Below are positions 34,565 to 43,131 of a stretch of DNA of 64,000 bases, piece after piece (position 1 is the first letter of the stretch; every line of letters starts with the position of its first letter). The stretch is from JAFAGO01 sp031987605 (GTDB lineage Bacteria; Bacteroidota; Bacteroidia; Flavobacteriales; Weeksellaceae), in NCBI GenBank assembly GCA_031987605.1, contig DALZZF010000001.1, positions 434,001 to 498,000 of the forward strand, read 5' to 3'. The notes beneath the pieces were generated by a model. That model saw only the letters and a list, made by a program, of their open reading frames with translations. It ran no database searches and was not told the DNA's origin. Position numbers and translations under genes: made by a program.

Positions 34565-35431
34565 CTAATAACCAAAAACATCATTGAAGTGAAACGTCTG
34601 ATCCAGCCGGATTCCACGGTCTGTCATTTTTACGGTAGCAAGTTCATGATGTGCATCATGCTCAAAAAACAGGATATAATCGTTGTCCACGCATTGTTTT
34701 AAAAATTTCCCTTTTTCATCAAAAGTCAAAAGAGGGCGCGTGTCGTATCCCATTACATATACTTGTGGAATGTGCCCAAAAGTAGGAATCAGATCTGCGG
34801 CATAAATAATGGTTTTTTCCTGATATTGAATAACCGGAAGCATCTGTTTTTCGGTGTGTCCGTCCACAAAAATAATATCCATTTTCAAATCAGGGGCAAA
34901 TCCGTAATTTCCGTTTGCCGGAAGCGGGATGAAATTGAGTTGACCACTTTCCCGAAGCGGGAGTATATTTTCGGTCAGAAAACTTGCTTTTTCCCTTGGA
35001 TTAGGATTTGTGGCCCAATCCCAATGATTTTCATTGGTCCAGTATTGTGCATTTTTAAAGGCGGGGCGATATCCGGATTTGTTGTCATTCCATTCCACTG
35101 CTCCGCCACAATGATCGAAATGAAGATGCGTAAGGAAAACATCCGTAATATCATCGCGCACGAAACCATATTTTTTCAGGTTCTGATCCAGAGAATCTTC
35201 ACCAAAAAGATGATAATGGCTGAAAAATTTTTGGTTCTGTTTATCTCCGATTCCACAATCAATCAGGACTAATTTTTTGCCGTCTTCTACTAGCAATGCG
35301 CGCATTCCGAGATCAATCAGGTTGTTTTCATCGGCGGGATTGGTTTTTTGCCAAAGCGATTTTGGCACGCTTCCGAACATTGCGCCACCATCAAGTTTAA
35401 ATTTACCACATTGGATCGGATATAACTTCAT
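34565..35431 (-). CDS. MBL fold metallo-hydrolase (lactonase-like)
   Basis: A 288-residue metallo-beta-lactamase-fold enzyme with no signal peptide. The metal-binding HxHxDH motif is in FLTHLHFDHCGGAVEW, with later ligands in FVDGHTEKQM, IYAADLIPT and EHDAHHELA. Domain spacing resembles the AHL-lactonase / AttM-AiiA branch rather than glyoxalase II, but the substrate cannot be assigned. It is a monocistronic minus-strand gene between coaE and ruvB, with no quorum-sensing genes nearby to support an acyl-homoserine lactone substrate. Confidence 0.85.
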   Translation of the reverse strand: MKLYPIQCGKFKLDGGAMFGSVPKSLWQKTNPADENNLIDLGMRALLVEDGKKLVLIDCGIGDKQNQKFFSHYHLFGEDSLDQNLKKYGFVRDDITDVFLTHLHFDHCGGAVEWNDNKSGYRPAFKNAQYWTNENHWDWATNPNPREKASFLTENILPLRESGQLNFIPLPANGNYGFAPDLKMDIIFVDGHTEKQMLPVIQYQEKTIIYAADLIPTFGHIPQVYVMGYDTRPLLTFDEKGKFLKQCVDNDYILFFEHDAHHELATVKMTDRGIRLDQTFHFNDVFGY

Positions 35432-35510
35432 AAAGTTTCATTTTTACTAAAGTAAGGATTTTTTCTCTAAAAATGATACGCTAAATTTGACGCTCGCTTC
35501 GCTCGCGCCT

Positions 35511-36533
35511 TTAAAAAAGTTCTCCCGGGTTTTTAGGTTTTGAAATTTTCAAGTGTTGATAGGCTTTATCCGTTACTTCACGGCCTCTTGGTGTTCGGAT
35601 AATAAAACCTTCCTGAATCAGAAACGGTTCATACACTTCTTCCAGCGTTTCAGGATTTTCGCCGATGGAGGTTGCCAATGCTGAGATTCCAACAGGTTTT
35701 CCACGGAAATTTTCAATCATCACTTTCATGATTTTATTGTCCATATCATCCAGCCCGAATTCATCTACATTCAAAGAATTCAAAGCGAATTTGGTGATGC
35801 CGATTTCAATTTCGCCGTTGCCTTTGATTTCTGCAAAATCCCGAACCCTTCGTAACAAAGCATTTGCAATTCTGGGTGTTCCACGGCTTCTTCTTGCGAT
35901 TTCCAGTGCGGCATCTTCATAAATTTTAATTCCTAACACGCGTGCACTCCGCTCGATAATCATGGAAAGAAGTTCGGTATTATAATACTCCAGTCTGGAT
36001 TGGATTCCGAATCTTGCCAGCATAGGTTTGGTCAGCATTCCGCTTCTGGTGGTTGCGCCCACCAGTGTGAAAGGGTTTAATCCGATTTGTACACTTCTTG
36101 CGTTGGGGCCGGTTTCCAGCATAATATCAATCTTATAATCCTCCATTGCGGAATAAAGGTATTCTTCCACAATTGGCGACAAACGGTGAATTTCATCAAT
36201 AAAAAGAACATCATTTTCCTCCAGATTGGTCAACAATCCGGCAAGACTACCGGGTTTATCCAGAACAGGACCGGAAGTTACCTTACAGTTTACGCCCAGC
36301 TCGTGTGCAATGATGTGTGCTAAGGTTGTTTTTCCCAATCCCGGAGGACCATGCAGAAGAACGTGATCAAGTGCGCCACCACGATTTTTTGCAGCAGCCA
36401 CAAAGACTTCCAGATTGTCGAGGGTTTTCCGCTGTCCTGCAAAATCTTTAAAACTTTGTGGGCGGATTTGCTCTTCTAAAATCAAGTCTTCTCGGGAAAA
36501 ATTGTCTTTATCGGGATGAAGAAAGTCAGGCAT
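35511..36533 (-). CDS. ruvB: Holliday junction branch migration ATPase RuvB
   Basis: A 340-residue AAA+ motor that with RuvA drives Holliday-junction branch migration. The N-terminus has EEQIRPQSFKDFAGQ, Walker A is GPPGLGKTTLAH, Walker B is LFIDEIHRLSP, sensor 1 is LVGATTRSGML and the winged-helix DNA-binding C-terminus includes FLIQEGFIIRTPRGREVT. Length and motif spacing are standard. A TAnnTTTG box precedes it on the minus strand, so it is probably transcribed alone. Confidence 0.97.
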   Translation of the reverse strand: MPDFLHPDKDNFSREDLILEEQIRPQSFKDFAGQRKTLDNLEVFVAAAKNRGGALDHVLLHGPPGLGKTTLAHIIAHELGVNCKVTSGPVLDKPGSLAGLLTNLEENDVLFIDEIHRLSPIVEEYLYSAMEDYKIDIMLETGPNARSVQIGLNPFTLVGATTRSGMLTKPMLARFGIQSRLEYYNTELLSMIIERSARVLGIKIYEDAALEIARRSRGTPRIANALLRRVRDFAEIKGNGEIEIGITKFALNSLNVDEFGLDDMDNKIMKVMIENFRGKPVGISALATSIGENPETLEEVYEPFLIQEGFIIRTPRGREVTDKAYQHLKISKPKNPGELF

Positions 36534-36550
36534 TTTATCTAAATTCTATT

Positions 36551-36558
36551 CAAAAATA
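36551..36558 (-). promoter_or_regulatory. -7 box of ruvB
   Basis: The minus strand reads TATTTTTG, matching TAnnTTTG, 17 nt before the ruvB ATG. Confidence 0.5.
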
Positions 36559-36628
36559 AGACTTTTTGAGCAAGAATGGGATTTTTGGTTGGATGTATTT
36601 TGAGTATCTTTACGCAAATTCGGTTTTA

Positions 36629-37852
36629 ATGAAATTAATTGGTCCTTTTACGCAAATCGTCACTTTAAATCATCTTCCGCTTCGTGGAAAAATTTGCGAT
36701 GAAGAGTTGGAAATAATTCAGAACGGAGGAATTTTAATTCAGAACGGAATCATTAAAAAAACAGGACGTTTTGAAGAACTGAAGTCAGACTATTCTGATG
36801 TGGAAATTGAAGAAATCGAAGGACAAAAAGTTGCGCTTCCTGCGTTTATAGATTCGCACACCCATATTTGTTTTGCCGGAAACCGTGCGAATGATTTTGC
36901 TATGCGCAATGCCGGGAAAACCTATCTTGAAATTGCAGAAAAAGGCGGCGGAATATGGAACTCCGTAGAAAGTACCCGAACTGCATCCGAAGAGGAACTT
37001 CTGGGAACACTCTTGCAAAGAATCCGCTTTTTAGAAGAACTCGGAATTACCACCATTGAAATTAAAAGCGGCTATGGCCTTAATGCCGAAAATGAGCTGA
37101 AAATGCTGCGCGTGATTAAGCAGGCAAAGGAGCAAACTTCCGTAACTTTAATTTCCACTTGTCTTGCTGCTCATACCAAACCAAAAGATTTTTCGGGAAG
37201 CAACAAAGAATATCTTGATTATATTTTGAGTGAAATCCTTCCCAAAGTAAAAGAAGAAGATCTTGCCGGACGCGTTGATATTTTTATTGAAAAATCGGCA
37301 TTTCAACCGGACGAAAGCAGGGAATTTCTCCTTAGTGCGAAAGATTTGGGTTTTGAAATTACCGTTCATGCAGATCAGTTTACGCCCGGAAGTTCCCGTG
37401 TTGCTGTGGAAGTTGGTGCTGTTTCGGCAGATCATCTGGAAGCGACTTCTGACGAAGATATTCAGTTTCTTGCCGATTCGGAAACTGTGGCAACAGCACT
37501 TCCCGGAGCAAGTCTTGGTTTAGGAGAACCTTTTGCGCCGGCAAGAAAAATTCTTGATGCCGGAGGAATTCTTTCCATTGCGAGCGACTGGAATCCGGGT
37601 TCTGCACCAATGGGACATCTGTTGATGCAGGCTTCTGTTCTGGCGACTTTTCAAAAATTATCTTCTGCTGAGGTTTTAGCTGCAATTACTTTTCGAGCTG
37701 CAAAAGCCTTACATCTATCCGACAGAGGAATTCTGAAAGAAGGCATGAAAGCAGATTTTGTAGTTTTCGATACCAATAATTTTCAGAATATTCTTTACAA
37801 GCAGGGCATCATGAAACCTTCATCTGTTTTTGTATCCGGAAAAAAAATCTGA
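36629..37852 (+). CDS. hutI: Imidazolonepropionase
   Basis: HutI hydrolyses 4-imidazolone-5-propionate to N-formimino-glutamate in histidine degradation. It is 407 residues from ATG 36629 (MKLIGPFTQIVTL); a start at 36566 would add a non-conserved leader. Amidohydrolase motifs are DSHTHICFAGNR with the metal histidines, EIKSGYG, TVHADQF, SADHLEAT and SDWNPGSAPMGH. TATCTTTA at 36605-36612 is one base off a -7 box. No hutH, hutU or hutG lies in the window; instead the paa genes follow 44 nt downstream in the same direction. Confidence 0.95.
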   Translation: MKLIGPFTQIVTLNHLPLRGKICDEELEIIQNGGILIQNGIIKKTGRFEELKSDYSDVEIEEIEGQKVALPAFIDSHTHICFAGNRANDFAMRNAGKTYLEIAEKGGGIWNSVESTRTASEEELLGTLLQRIRFLEELGITTIEIKSGYGLNAENELKMLRVIKQAKEQTSVTLISTCLAAHTKPKDFSGSNKEYLDYILSEILPKVKEEDLAGRVDIFIEKSAFQPDESREFLLSAKDLGFEITVHADQFTPGSSRVAVEVGAVSADHLEATSDEDIQFLADSETVATALPGASLGLGEPFAPARKILDAGGILSIASDWNPGSAPMGHLLMQASVLATFQKLSSAEVLAAITFRAAKALHLSDRGILKEGMKADFVVFDTNNFQNILYKQGIMKPSSVFVSGKKI

Positions 37853-37896
37853 GAACAGTCAAAAAAATTGTATCTTCTTCACCAAAAAATTACGAA

Positions 37897-38178
37897 ATGA
37901 GCAATCTTGAAATGTGGGAAGTTTTTATTCAGACAAAGCCCGGACTTTCCCATAAACATGCGGGAACGGTGCAGGCTGCAACTGCAGAAATGGCGCTTCA
38001 GAATGCAAGAGATGTTTACACCAGAAGGAAAGAAGGTACATCAATCTGGGTGATCCCCAGCAAATATGTGGTCACTTCTGAAGGAGTGGATCAGGAATCA
38101 TTTTTTGATCCCGCAGATGATAAACTCTATCGCCATCCTACTTTCTATCAGATTCCGAATGACGTGAAAAATATGTAA
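37897..38178 (+). CDS. paaB: 1,2-phenylacetyl-CoA epoxidase subunit PaaB
   Basis: A 93-residue subunit of the multicomponent oxygenase that epoxidises phenylacetyl-CoA. The sequence WEVFIQTKPGLSHKHAGTV, RDVYTRRKEGTSIWVIPS and FFDPADDKLYRHPTFY is the full PaaB pattern. PaaB bridges PaaA-PaaC heterodimers and is needed for electron transfer from PaaE. The gene normally follows paaA, but here hutI occupies that place, and the 44-nt gap has no room for a remnant. Confidence 0.95.
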   Translation: MSNLEMWEVFIQTKPGLSHKHAGTVQAATAEMALQNARDVYTRRKEGTSIWVIPSKYVVTSEGVDQESFFDPADDKLYRHPTFYQIPNDVKNM

Positions 38179-38195
38179 TTGAAGACATTAAATTT

Positions 38196-38257
38196 TAGAT
38201 ATTAGATTTCAGACAAATTTCTAAATCTGATATCTGGTGTCTGATATCTGAAATCTA
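38196..38257. repeat. AGATTTCAGA-type inverted repeat between paaB and paaC
   Basis: TAGATTTCAGAC (38203-38214) faces GTCTGATATCTGAAATCTA (38239-38257), which is its complement with a TATCTGA duplication inside. Between them lies a further TCTGATATCTGG. A related piece, TTAGATTTCAGATG, with GAGATGTCAG just after it, occurs at about 58713-58736. It looks like a small dispersed intergenic repeat that has landed inside the paa operon. Confidence 0.5.
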
Positions 38258-38262
38258 TCAAA

Positions 38263-39000
38263 ATGAAAAGCTACCTATTAAAACTCGCCGACGATGCCTT
38301 GATTATGGGGCAAAGACTTGCAGAATGGTGCGGAAAAGGACCTTATCTTGAGGAAGACATCGCGCTCACCAATATTGCTTTGGATTATTTGGGGCAATCT
38401 CAATTGTTCTACCAATATGGCAGTCAGTTTTTTAATGAAAAATCAGTTGATGATTTGGCCTTTTTACGTTATGAGCATGAATATTTGAATGCCCAGTTTG
38501 TAGAGTTTCCCAATGGTGATTATGCACAAACAATTTTGAAAGTATATCTGTTCAGTCTGTATCAAAGCATTTTGTACCGTGATTTGTCACAAAGTAAGGA
38601 TGAGCATTTGGCGGCCATTGCTACGAAAGCATTTAAAGAAGTACGTTACCATCTGAAACATTCGCAAACTTGGATTGCGGTATTTTCCGGTGGAACTGAA
38701 GAAAGCAGAACCCGACTGGAAAACGCATTGGAAAATATTTGGGAATATTCCGGAGATTTATTTGAGTTGGTAGAAAATGAAGATGATTTAGCCGAAAACG
38801 GAATTGTTCCGAATCACCAGAATTTCAGGAAAGAATGGCGAAATCAGGTGGAACAGAATTTAGGAAAACTGGGGATGCAGATTCCTGAAAATCCCTTTAT
38901 GCAAAAAGGGGGAAGAAAAGGAATTCATACCGAATATTTTGGATATATCCTGTGTGAACTTCAGTATATGCAGCGTGCTTATCCCGGTTGCGAATGGTAG
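38263..39000 (+). CDS. paaC: 1,2-phenylacetyl-CoA epoxidase subunit PaaC
   Basis: A 245-residue ferritin-like structural subunit that pairs with the catalytic PaaA. The N-terminus LADDALIMGQRLAEWCGKGP and EDIALTNIALDYLGQS are diagnostic. Later RYEHEYLNAQFVE and KEVRYHLKHSQTWIAVF retain part of the diiron-like frame, although PaaC is not itself catalytic. It ends with GRKGIHTEYFGYILCELQ. It lies between paaB and paaD; the gap to paaB is widened by the repeat element. Confidence 0.95.
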   Translation: MKSYLLKLADDALIMGQRLAEWCGKGPYLEEDIALTNIALDYLGQSQLFYQYGSQFFNEKSVDDLAFLRYEHEYLNAQFVEFPNGDYAQTILKVYLFSLYQSILYRDLSQSKDEHLAAIATKAFKEVRYHLKHSQTWIAVFSGGTEESRTRLENALENIWEYSGDLFELVENEDDLAENGIVPNHQNFRKEWRNQVEQNLGKLGMQIPENPFMQKGGRKGIHTEYFGYILCELQYMQRAYPGCEW

Positions 39001-39034
39001 TTTTTTTAATTCTAATAATTGAATTGCAGTAAAA

Positions 39035-39499
39035 TTGGTCGATTTAAAAGAAATATTAACCCAGATTCCCGATCCGGAAATTCCCATTATCAATATTGTG
39101 GAACTCGGAATTGTGCGTGAAGCCAACTGGATTGGCGAAAATGAATCCGAAATTATCATTACGCCTACTTATACCGCATGTCCGGCAATGTTCAGTATTG
39201 AGGAAGATATTATTCAACTACTACAGGAAAAAGGCATCGCTGCTCAGGTAAAAACCCAGATTTCACCGGCATGGACTACAGATTGGATGACGGACGAAGC
39301 TCGGGAAAAACTCCGACAGTACGGAATTGCACCACCTGAAAAAGGAAATGCAGAAAATTTTCTTGATGTTCCGCAGGAATGCCCGAGGTGCAGGTCATTT
39401 CATACCAAACAGATCAGCCGTTTTGGTTCCACATTATGCAAAGCGGCTTATCAATGCATGGATTGTGGCGAACCGTTTGACTATTTTAAATGTCATTAA
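39035..39499 (+). CDS. paaD: Phenylacetate epoxidase assembly protein PaaD
   Basis: A 154-residue protein with an N-terminal MIP18/DUF59 domain (residues about 3-80: EILTQIPDPEIPIINIVELGI and TPTYTACPAM with its conserved cysteine). A C-terminal zinc-ribbon-like part follows with CPRC and CMDC pairs. PaaD is thought to mature or assemble the epoxidase complex. The start is TTG at 39035; no ATG fits. It follows paaC by 34 nt. Confidence 0.93.
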   Translation: MVDLKEILTQIPDPEIPIINIVELGIVREANWIGENESEIIITPTYTACPAMFSIEEDIIQLLQEKGIAAQVKTQISPAWTTDWMTDEAREKLRQYGIAPPEKGNAENFLDVPQECPRCRSFHTKQISRFGSTLCKAAYQCMDCGEPFDYFKCH

Positions 39500-39580
39500 T
39501 TACGACTTTTGTCATAATGATTTATTAGGCTTTTGTCCACAATTACAGTATCTTAGTATAGAAATTAAAAATAAAATAAT

Positions 39581-40390
39581 ATGAATAGTAATTTTACACA
39601 ATTTGATGTTGAGGTTCGTAACGAAGGAAAACTTGTTATTGTTTACCTCAATCAGCCAGAAACTTTTAATGCCTTAAACCGTATGGTTCTGAGAGAACTT
39701 CGGGAACTGATGGAAAAATGTGATGATGATCCGCAGGTGCGCTGCATCGCTATTTCCGGAAGAGGAAATGCCTTCAGTTCAGGTCAGAATTTGAAAAGTG
39801 CAGTTGAACTTGCTGAAAAATCACAGGAAGACAACGTAATAGAGCGCATTGTACGGGATTATTACAATCCTTTCGTGCTTTCGGTTGTGAAAAACAAAAA
39901 ACCGGTTATTGCTTTGGTAAATGGAGCTGCGGTAGGAGCAGGCGCAATGCTGGCACTGATTTGTGATTTTGCAGTTGCAAAAGAAAGTGCTTATTTTTCT
40001 CAGGCTTTTTCCGGGGTTGGATTAATTCCGGATACCGCCGGAACATATTATTTACCGAAACTTTTAGGTAGACAAATGGCAAGTTATCTCACGTTTACAG
40101 GAAAAAAACTCTCCGCTGTGGAAGCAAAACAGTTGGGATTAATTGCGGATGTTTTTAGCGATGATGAATTTGATTCCAAAGCAGGAGCACTTCTGGAAGA
40201 AATTTCCAACAAGGCAACAAAAGCATTAGGTTTAACGAAACGTGCCTTCCTGCATTCCTACGACAATACATTGCTTCAGCAACTGGATCTTGAAACTCAA
40301 TATCAGCAGCTTGCGGCAGAAAGTAACGATTTTGCCGAAGGAGTTTCCGCTTTTTTAGAAAAAAGAAAACCTACCTTTATCGGTAAATAA
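39581..40390 (+). CDS. paaG: Enoyl-CoA hydratase/isomerase, probably PaaG
   Basis: A 269-residue crotonase-fold enzyme. In this position it most likely isomerises the phenylacetyl-CoA epoxide to the oxepin-CoA. The CoA-binding oxyanion-hole loops are GRGNAFSSGQNLK and ALVNGAAVGAGAMLALICDFAVA. GVGLIPDTAGTYYLPKLLG carries an aspartate in the usual general-acid/base region. It lies between paaD and paaH. A hairpin terminator and a new promoter separate it from paaH. Confidence 0.85.
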   Translation: MNSNFTQFDVEVRNEGKLVIVYLNQPETFNALNRMVLRELRELMEKCDDDPQVRCIAISGRGNAFSSGQNLKSAVELAEKSQEDNVIERIVRDYYNPFVLSVVKNKKPVIALVNGAAVGAGAMLALICDFAVAKESAYFSQAFSGVGLIPDTAGTYYLPKLLGRQMASYLTFTGKKLSAVEAKQLGLIADVFSDDEFDSKAGALLEEISNKATKALGLTKRAFLHSYDNTLLQQLDLETQYQQLAAESNDFAEGVSAFLEKRKPTFIGK

Positions 40391-40409
40391 ACGAAAATAG
40401 ATGAATTTT

Positions 40410-40440
40410 AATGCACTGTGGAAATCACGGTGCATTTTTT
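40410..40440 (+). terminator. Terminator between paaG and paaH
   Basis: AATGCACTGTG pairs with CACGGTGCATT (one T-G position) around GAAAT, followed by T-rich sequence running straight into the next promoter box. It implies partial termination or two transcription units within the paa cluster. Confidence 0.75.
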
Positions 40441-40448
40441 TATATTTG
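40441..40448 (+). promoter_or_regulatory. -7 box of paaH
   Basis: TATATTTG matches TAnnTTTG and ends 6 nt before the ATG at 40455, so the transcript would begin at about the start codon. Confidence 0.55.
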
Positions 40449-40454
40449 AGGAAT

Positions 40455-41588
40455 ATGAAAAACATCGGAATTATAGGATCTGGAACCATGGGAATTGGAA
40501 TTGCACAAGTGGCAGCAACCAATAATTGCGCTGTTTTTTTATATGATTCAAATCCGGAGCAAACTGAGAAATCATTACAAAATCTCGAAAATACACTTCA
40601 AAAATTAGCTCAAAAAGAGAAGATTTCATACGAAAGAGCAGAGGAAATTTTCAATAAAATTACATTTTGCACCGAATTAAAGGAACTGAAAAACTGCGAA
40701 CTTATCATCGAAGCCATCATCGAAAACAAGGAAATTAAAACTAAAGTTTTCGGTGAATTGGAAAAATATCTTTCAAAAGATTGCGTAATTGCTTCCAATA
40801 CATCATCCATTTCCATCACTTCATTAAGTTCAGAGTTGAAAAATCCGGAACGTTTCATCGGAATTCATTTTTTCAATCCGGCTCCGCTCATGCCTTTGGT
40901 GGAAGTTATTCCCGGACTTTTAACGAATAAAGAACTCCCACAAAAAATGGTTGAATTAATGAAGTCGTGGAACAAATCTCCGGTCATCGCAAAAGATATT
41001 CCCGGGTTTATTGTGAACAGAATTGCACGTCCGTTTTATGGTGAAGCCTTGAGAATTGTTGAGGAAAATATAGCAACTCCCGAACAAATTGATGATGCGA
41101 TGCGGACTCTCGGAAACTTCAAAATGGGCCCTTTCGAGCTGATGGATTTAATCGGAATTGATGTGAATTTTGCGGTAACCAAAAGTGTTTACAAAGATTA
41201 TTTTTGCGATCCGAAATACAAACCAAGCCTTTTGCAACAACGGATGAGCGAAGCAAAACTTCTCGGAAGAAAAACCGGAAAAGGATTTTACGATTATTCC
41301 GAAGGAAGTGAAAAACCCGTTCCCGAAAAAGATGAGGTTTTGTATGAAATGATTTTTCACCGCATTATTTCCATGTTAATCAATGAAGCTATAGAAGCCA
41401 AACGACTGAAAATCGCATCCGACGAAGATCTTGAAATGGCAATGCAAAAAGGCGTGAATTATCCAACAGGACTTCTGAAATGGGGCGAAGAACTGGGATA
41501 TGGTTTTGTTTCCGAAGTTTTACAAACCCTTTACAACGAATATCAGGAAGAACGATACCGGCAAAGTCCGTTGCTTCGTCAACTTTAA
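40455..41588 (+). CDS. paaH: 3-hydroxyacyl-CoA dehydrogenase, probably PaaH
   Basis: A 377-residue NAD-dependent dehydrogenase; in the phenylacetate pathway it would oxidise 3-hydroxyadipyl-CoA. The NAD motif GIIGSGTMGIGIAQVAA is at residues 5-21. The catalytic histidine region is FIGIHFFNPAPLMPLVEV, with NTSSISIT upstream and VNRIARPFYGEAL after it. A second 3HCDH C-terminal domain (about residues 295-377, EAKRLKIASDEDLEMAMQ) makes it longer than the 280-residue HbdA type and fits PaaH. The ATG at 40455 is the true start; an earlier frame start at 40401 lies in the terminator hairpin. Confidence 0.88.
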   Translation: MKNIGIIGSGTMGIGIAQVAATNNCAVFLYDSNPEQTEKSLQNLENTLQKLAQKEKISYERAEEIFNKITFCTELKELKNCELIIEAIIENKEIKTKVFGELEKYLSKDCVIASNTSSISITSLSSELKNPERFIGIHFFNPAPLMPLVEVIPGLLTNKELPQKMVELMKSWNKSPVIAKDIPGFIVNRIARPFYGEALRIVEENIATPEQIDDAMRTLGNFKMGPFELMDLIGIDVNFAVTKSVYKDYFCDPKYKPSLLQQRMSEAKLLGRKTGKGFYDYSEGSEKPVPEKDEVLYEMIFHRIISMLINEAIEAKRLKIASDEDLEMAMQKGVNYPTGLLKWGEELGYGFVSEVLQTLYNEYQEERYRQSPLLRQL

Positions 41589-41624
41589 ACCTTACACTTT
41601 GAATTTTGAACCTTGAATAAACGT

Positions 41625-42038
41625 ATGAATCCCTTAGAACTCGCACAATACATGCTCAATCAGGACGAATTTTCCAAATGGATGAGAATAGAACTGGTAG
41701 AGATCAAAGAAAAATACTGTCTGTTGAAAATGCCTATTCGCAAAGAAATGATTAACGGACTGAAAACCGTTCATGGCGGCGTTACGTTTGCATTTGCTGA
41801 CTCTGCACTGGCATTTTCCTCCAACAATACCAATGATGCTTCGGTTGCGCTGAATTGTGTGATTAATTTTACCAAAGCGGTTAAAGAAGGAGATATAATT
41901 ACAGCAGAATCTATTTTGATTTCCGACACCCGAAAAACGGGGATTTATGATATTTCCATTAAAAATCAGAATCAGGAACTGGTCGCAAGTTTCCGGGGCA
42001 CTGTATATAAATTAGGGAAAAACGTGACGGATTTATAA
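41625..42038 (+). CDS. paaI: Hotdog-fold acyl-CoA thioesterase PaaI
   Basis: A 137-residue hotdog-fold thioesterase. The signature NGLKTVHGGVTFAFADSALAF includes the HGG motif and the catalytic acidic residue of PaaI. INFTKAVKEGDIITAES and KTGIYDISIKNQ complete the fold. It removes CoA from stalled phenylacetate-pathway intermediates and so protects the CoA pool. ATG 41625 gives MNPLELAQYM; a TTG at 41613 could add four residues. The 36-nt gap after paaH contains TTTGAATTTTGAACCTTGAA, a short flavobacterial-style repeat. Confidence 0.9.
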   Translation: MNPLELAQYMLNQDEFSKWMRIELVEIKEKYCLLKMPIRKEMINGLKTVHGGVTFAFADSALAFSSNNTNDASVALNCVINFTKAVKEGDIITAESILISDTRKTGIYDISIKNQNQELVASFRGTVYKLGKNVTDL

Positions 42039-42047
42039 TCGCTGAAT

Positions 42048-42749
42048 GTGAAGGGTTTATATTTATTTTTTGCTTTATTTTTTCTTCTGAATTCTTGCCA
42101 GAAAGAAAATAAATCTTCCTTAAATCTCGAATTGAAAAAGGAATTGTCAGAAATCGAATTCCGGGATCAAATTTTAAGAACGATTGATGATGAAACACCG
42201 CAAGACAGCATCATTAAATATGCAAAACGATTGCAAATTAATCCGGAACTTTTAAAGAAAAGTTACCAATCTTTAATGACGAAATATGATGCTGAAAATC
42301 AAAAACGAATTTTAGCAATCATCGAACAATACGGTTATCCGGGAATTGCTTTGGTCGGGACACCAGAAAATGAGAGTGCCTGGATTATTTTGCAACATTC
42401 AGATCCTAAAACCATTGAAAAATTTCTTCCAGTTTTAAGAAAAGCAAAAGACAACGGAGATATTTCCATGCAGGCATTGGCTTTAACGGAAGATCGGAAC
42501 TTGATGTATCAGGGAAAAGAACAAATTTATGGCTCACAAACCAGCCGGATATTGGTTAAAGATTCCAAAGGAAAAGTGCAGGAAAAATATATTATATGGC
42601 CGATAAAAGATCCTGGAAATGTAAACAAACTGCGGAAGCAAGCCGGATTTGTGCAAAGCGTTGAAGAGTATTCTAAAATGGTTTTAGGAGAAAATTTTGA
42701 ATATAAAGCGTATACTATGGCAGAAATTAATACAATGAAAGTTGAATAA
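42048..42749 (+). CDS. DUF6624 family putative lipoprotein
   Basis: A 233-residue protein. From a GTG start at 42048 it begins KGLYLFFALFFLLNSC, a lipobox with acyl-cysteine, then QKENKSS. The second half matches the DUF6624 pattern: EQYGYPGIALVGTPENESAWIILQHSD, then ALALTEDRNLMYQGKEQIYGSQ. An ATG at 42046 is out of frame. It starts 9 nt after paaI, so it is probably transcribed with the paa genes, though there is no known link to phenylacetate. Confidence 0.75.
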   Translation: MKGLYLFFALFFLLNSCQKENKSSLNLELKKELSEIEFRDQILRTIDDETPQDSIIKYAKRLQINPELLKKSYQSLMTKYDAENQKRILAIIEQYGYPGIALVGTPENESAWIILQHSDPKTIEKFLPVLRKAKDNGDISMQALALTEDRNLMYQGKEQIYGSQTSRILVKDSKGKVQEKYIIWPIKDPGNVNKLRKQAGFVQSVEEYSKMVLGENFEYKAYTMAEINTMKVE

Positions 42750-42811
42750 ATTTTGTAGTTGAAATTGAGTTTTCCGGAAAATGATTATCTTAAACTCAAC
42801 AAATCTTCATT

Positions 42812-43015
42812 ATGCGAATCCGGGAAAAATATCTCAGTTTTTACTCCATTCGTTTAACGGAAGTTCTTCGGGAACTGAAAGGCAAAGACTATTCAGGAAG
42901 AACTCCCAAAGTTTTTAAAATAGAAAAAGGCAATTTTTATTTTGAAATGAAACGGTATTACGGTTTTTTAACCTATGATTTCAAATCATTCTGGAATCAT
43001 AGAATCACGAATTAA
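42812..43015 (+). CDS. Possible small hypothetical protein
   Basis: An open frame of 67 codons (MRIREKYLSFYSIRLTEVL to SFWNHRITN) in the 382-nt gap between the DUF6624 gene and paaZ. It is basic and aromatic-rich, has no membrane segment or motif that I recognise, and no clear promoter box. It could be a real small gene, a remnant, or chance. The remainder of the gap (43016-43131) is AT-rich; TATTTCTG at 43066 is one base off a -7 box for paaZ. Confidence 0.35.
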   Translation: MRIREKYLSFYSIRLTEVLRELKGKDYSGRTPKVFKIEKGNFYFEMKRYYGFLTYDFKSFWNHRITN

Positions 43016-43131
43016 AAAAACATTTGATACCACAACCGGAGTGAAACAATTGTTTAAATTTTTGTATTTCTGATACAGAAAAGCAATTCTTTTTTATATT
43101 CCCACCAACAAAATTTACAGAACAAACCTTT

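Noticed and set aside
34551..34571. AAATTTAAACAGTTTCTAA as a second copy of the MITE-like end
   Set aside because: It resembles the right end at 31046-31064 but differs in the GGCTC part and has no matching left end within a few hundred bases.
34565..35431. MBL-fold enzyme as a quorum-quenching lactonase
   Set aside because: The HxHxDH motif alone does not define the substrate and there are no acyl-homoserine lactone genes nearby.
35489..35508. CGCTCGCTTCGCTCGCG as a terminator of ruvB
   Set aside because: It is mainly a direct repeat of CGCTCG rather than a clean hairpin, and no T-run follows on the minus strand.
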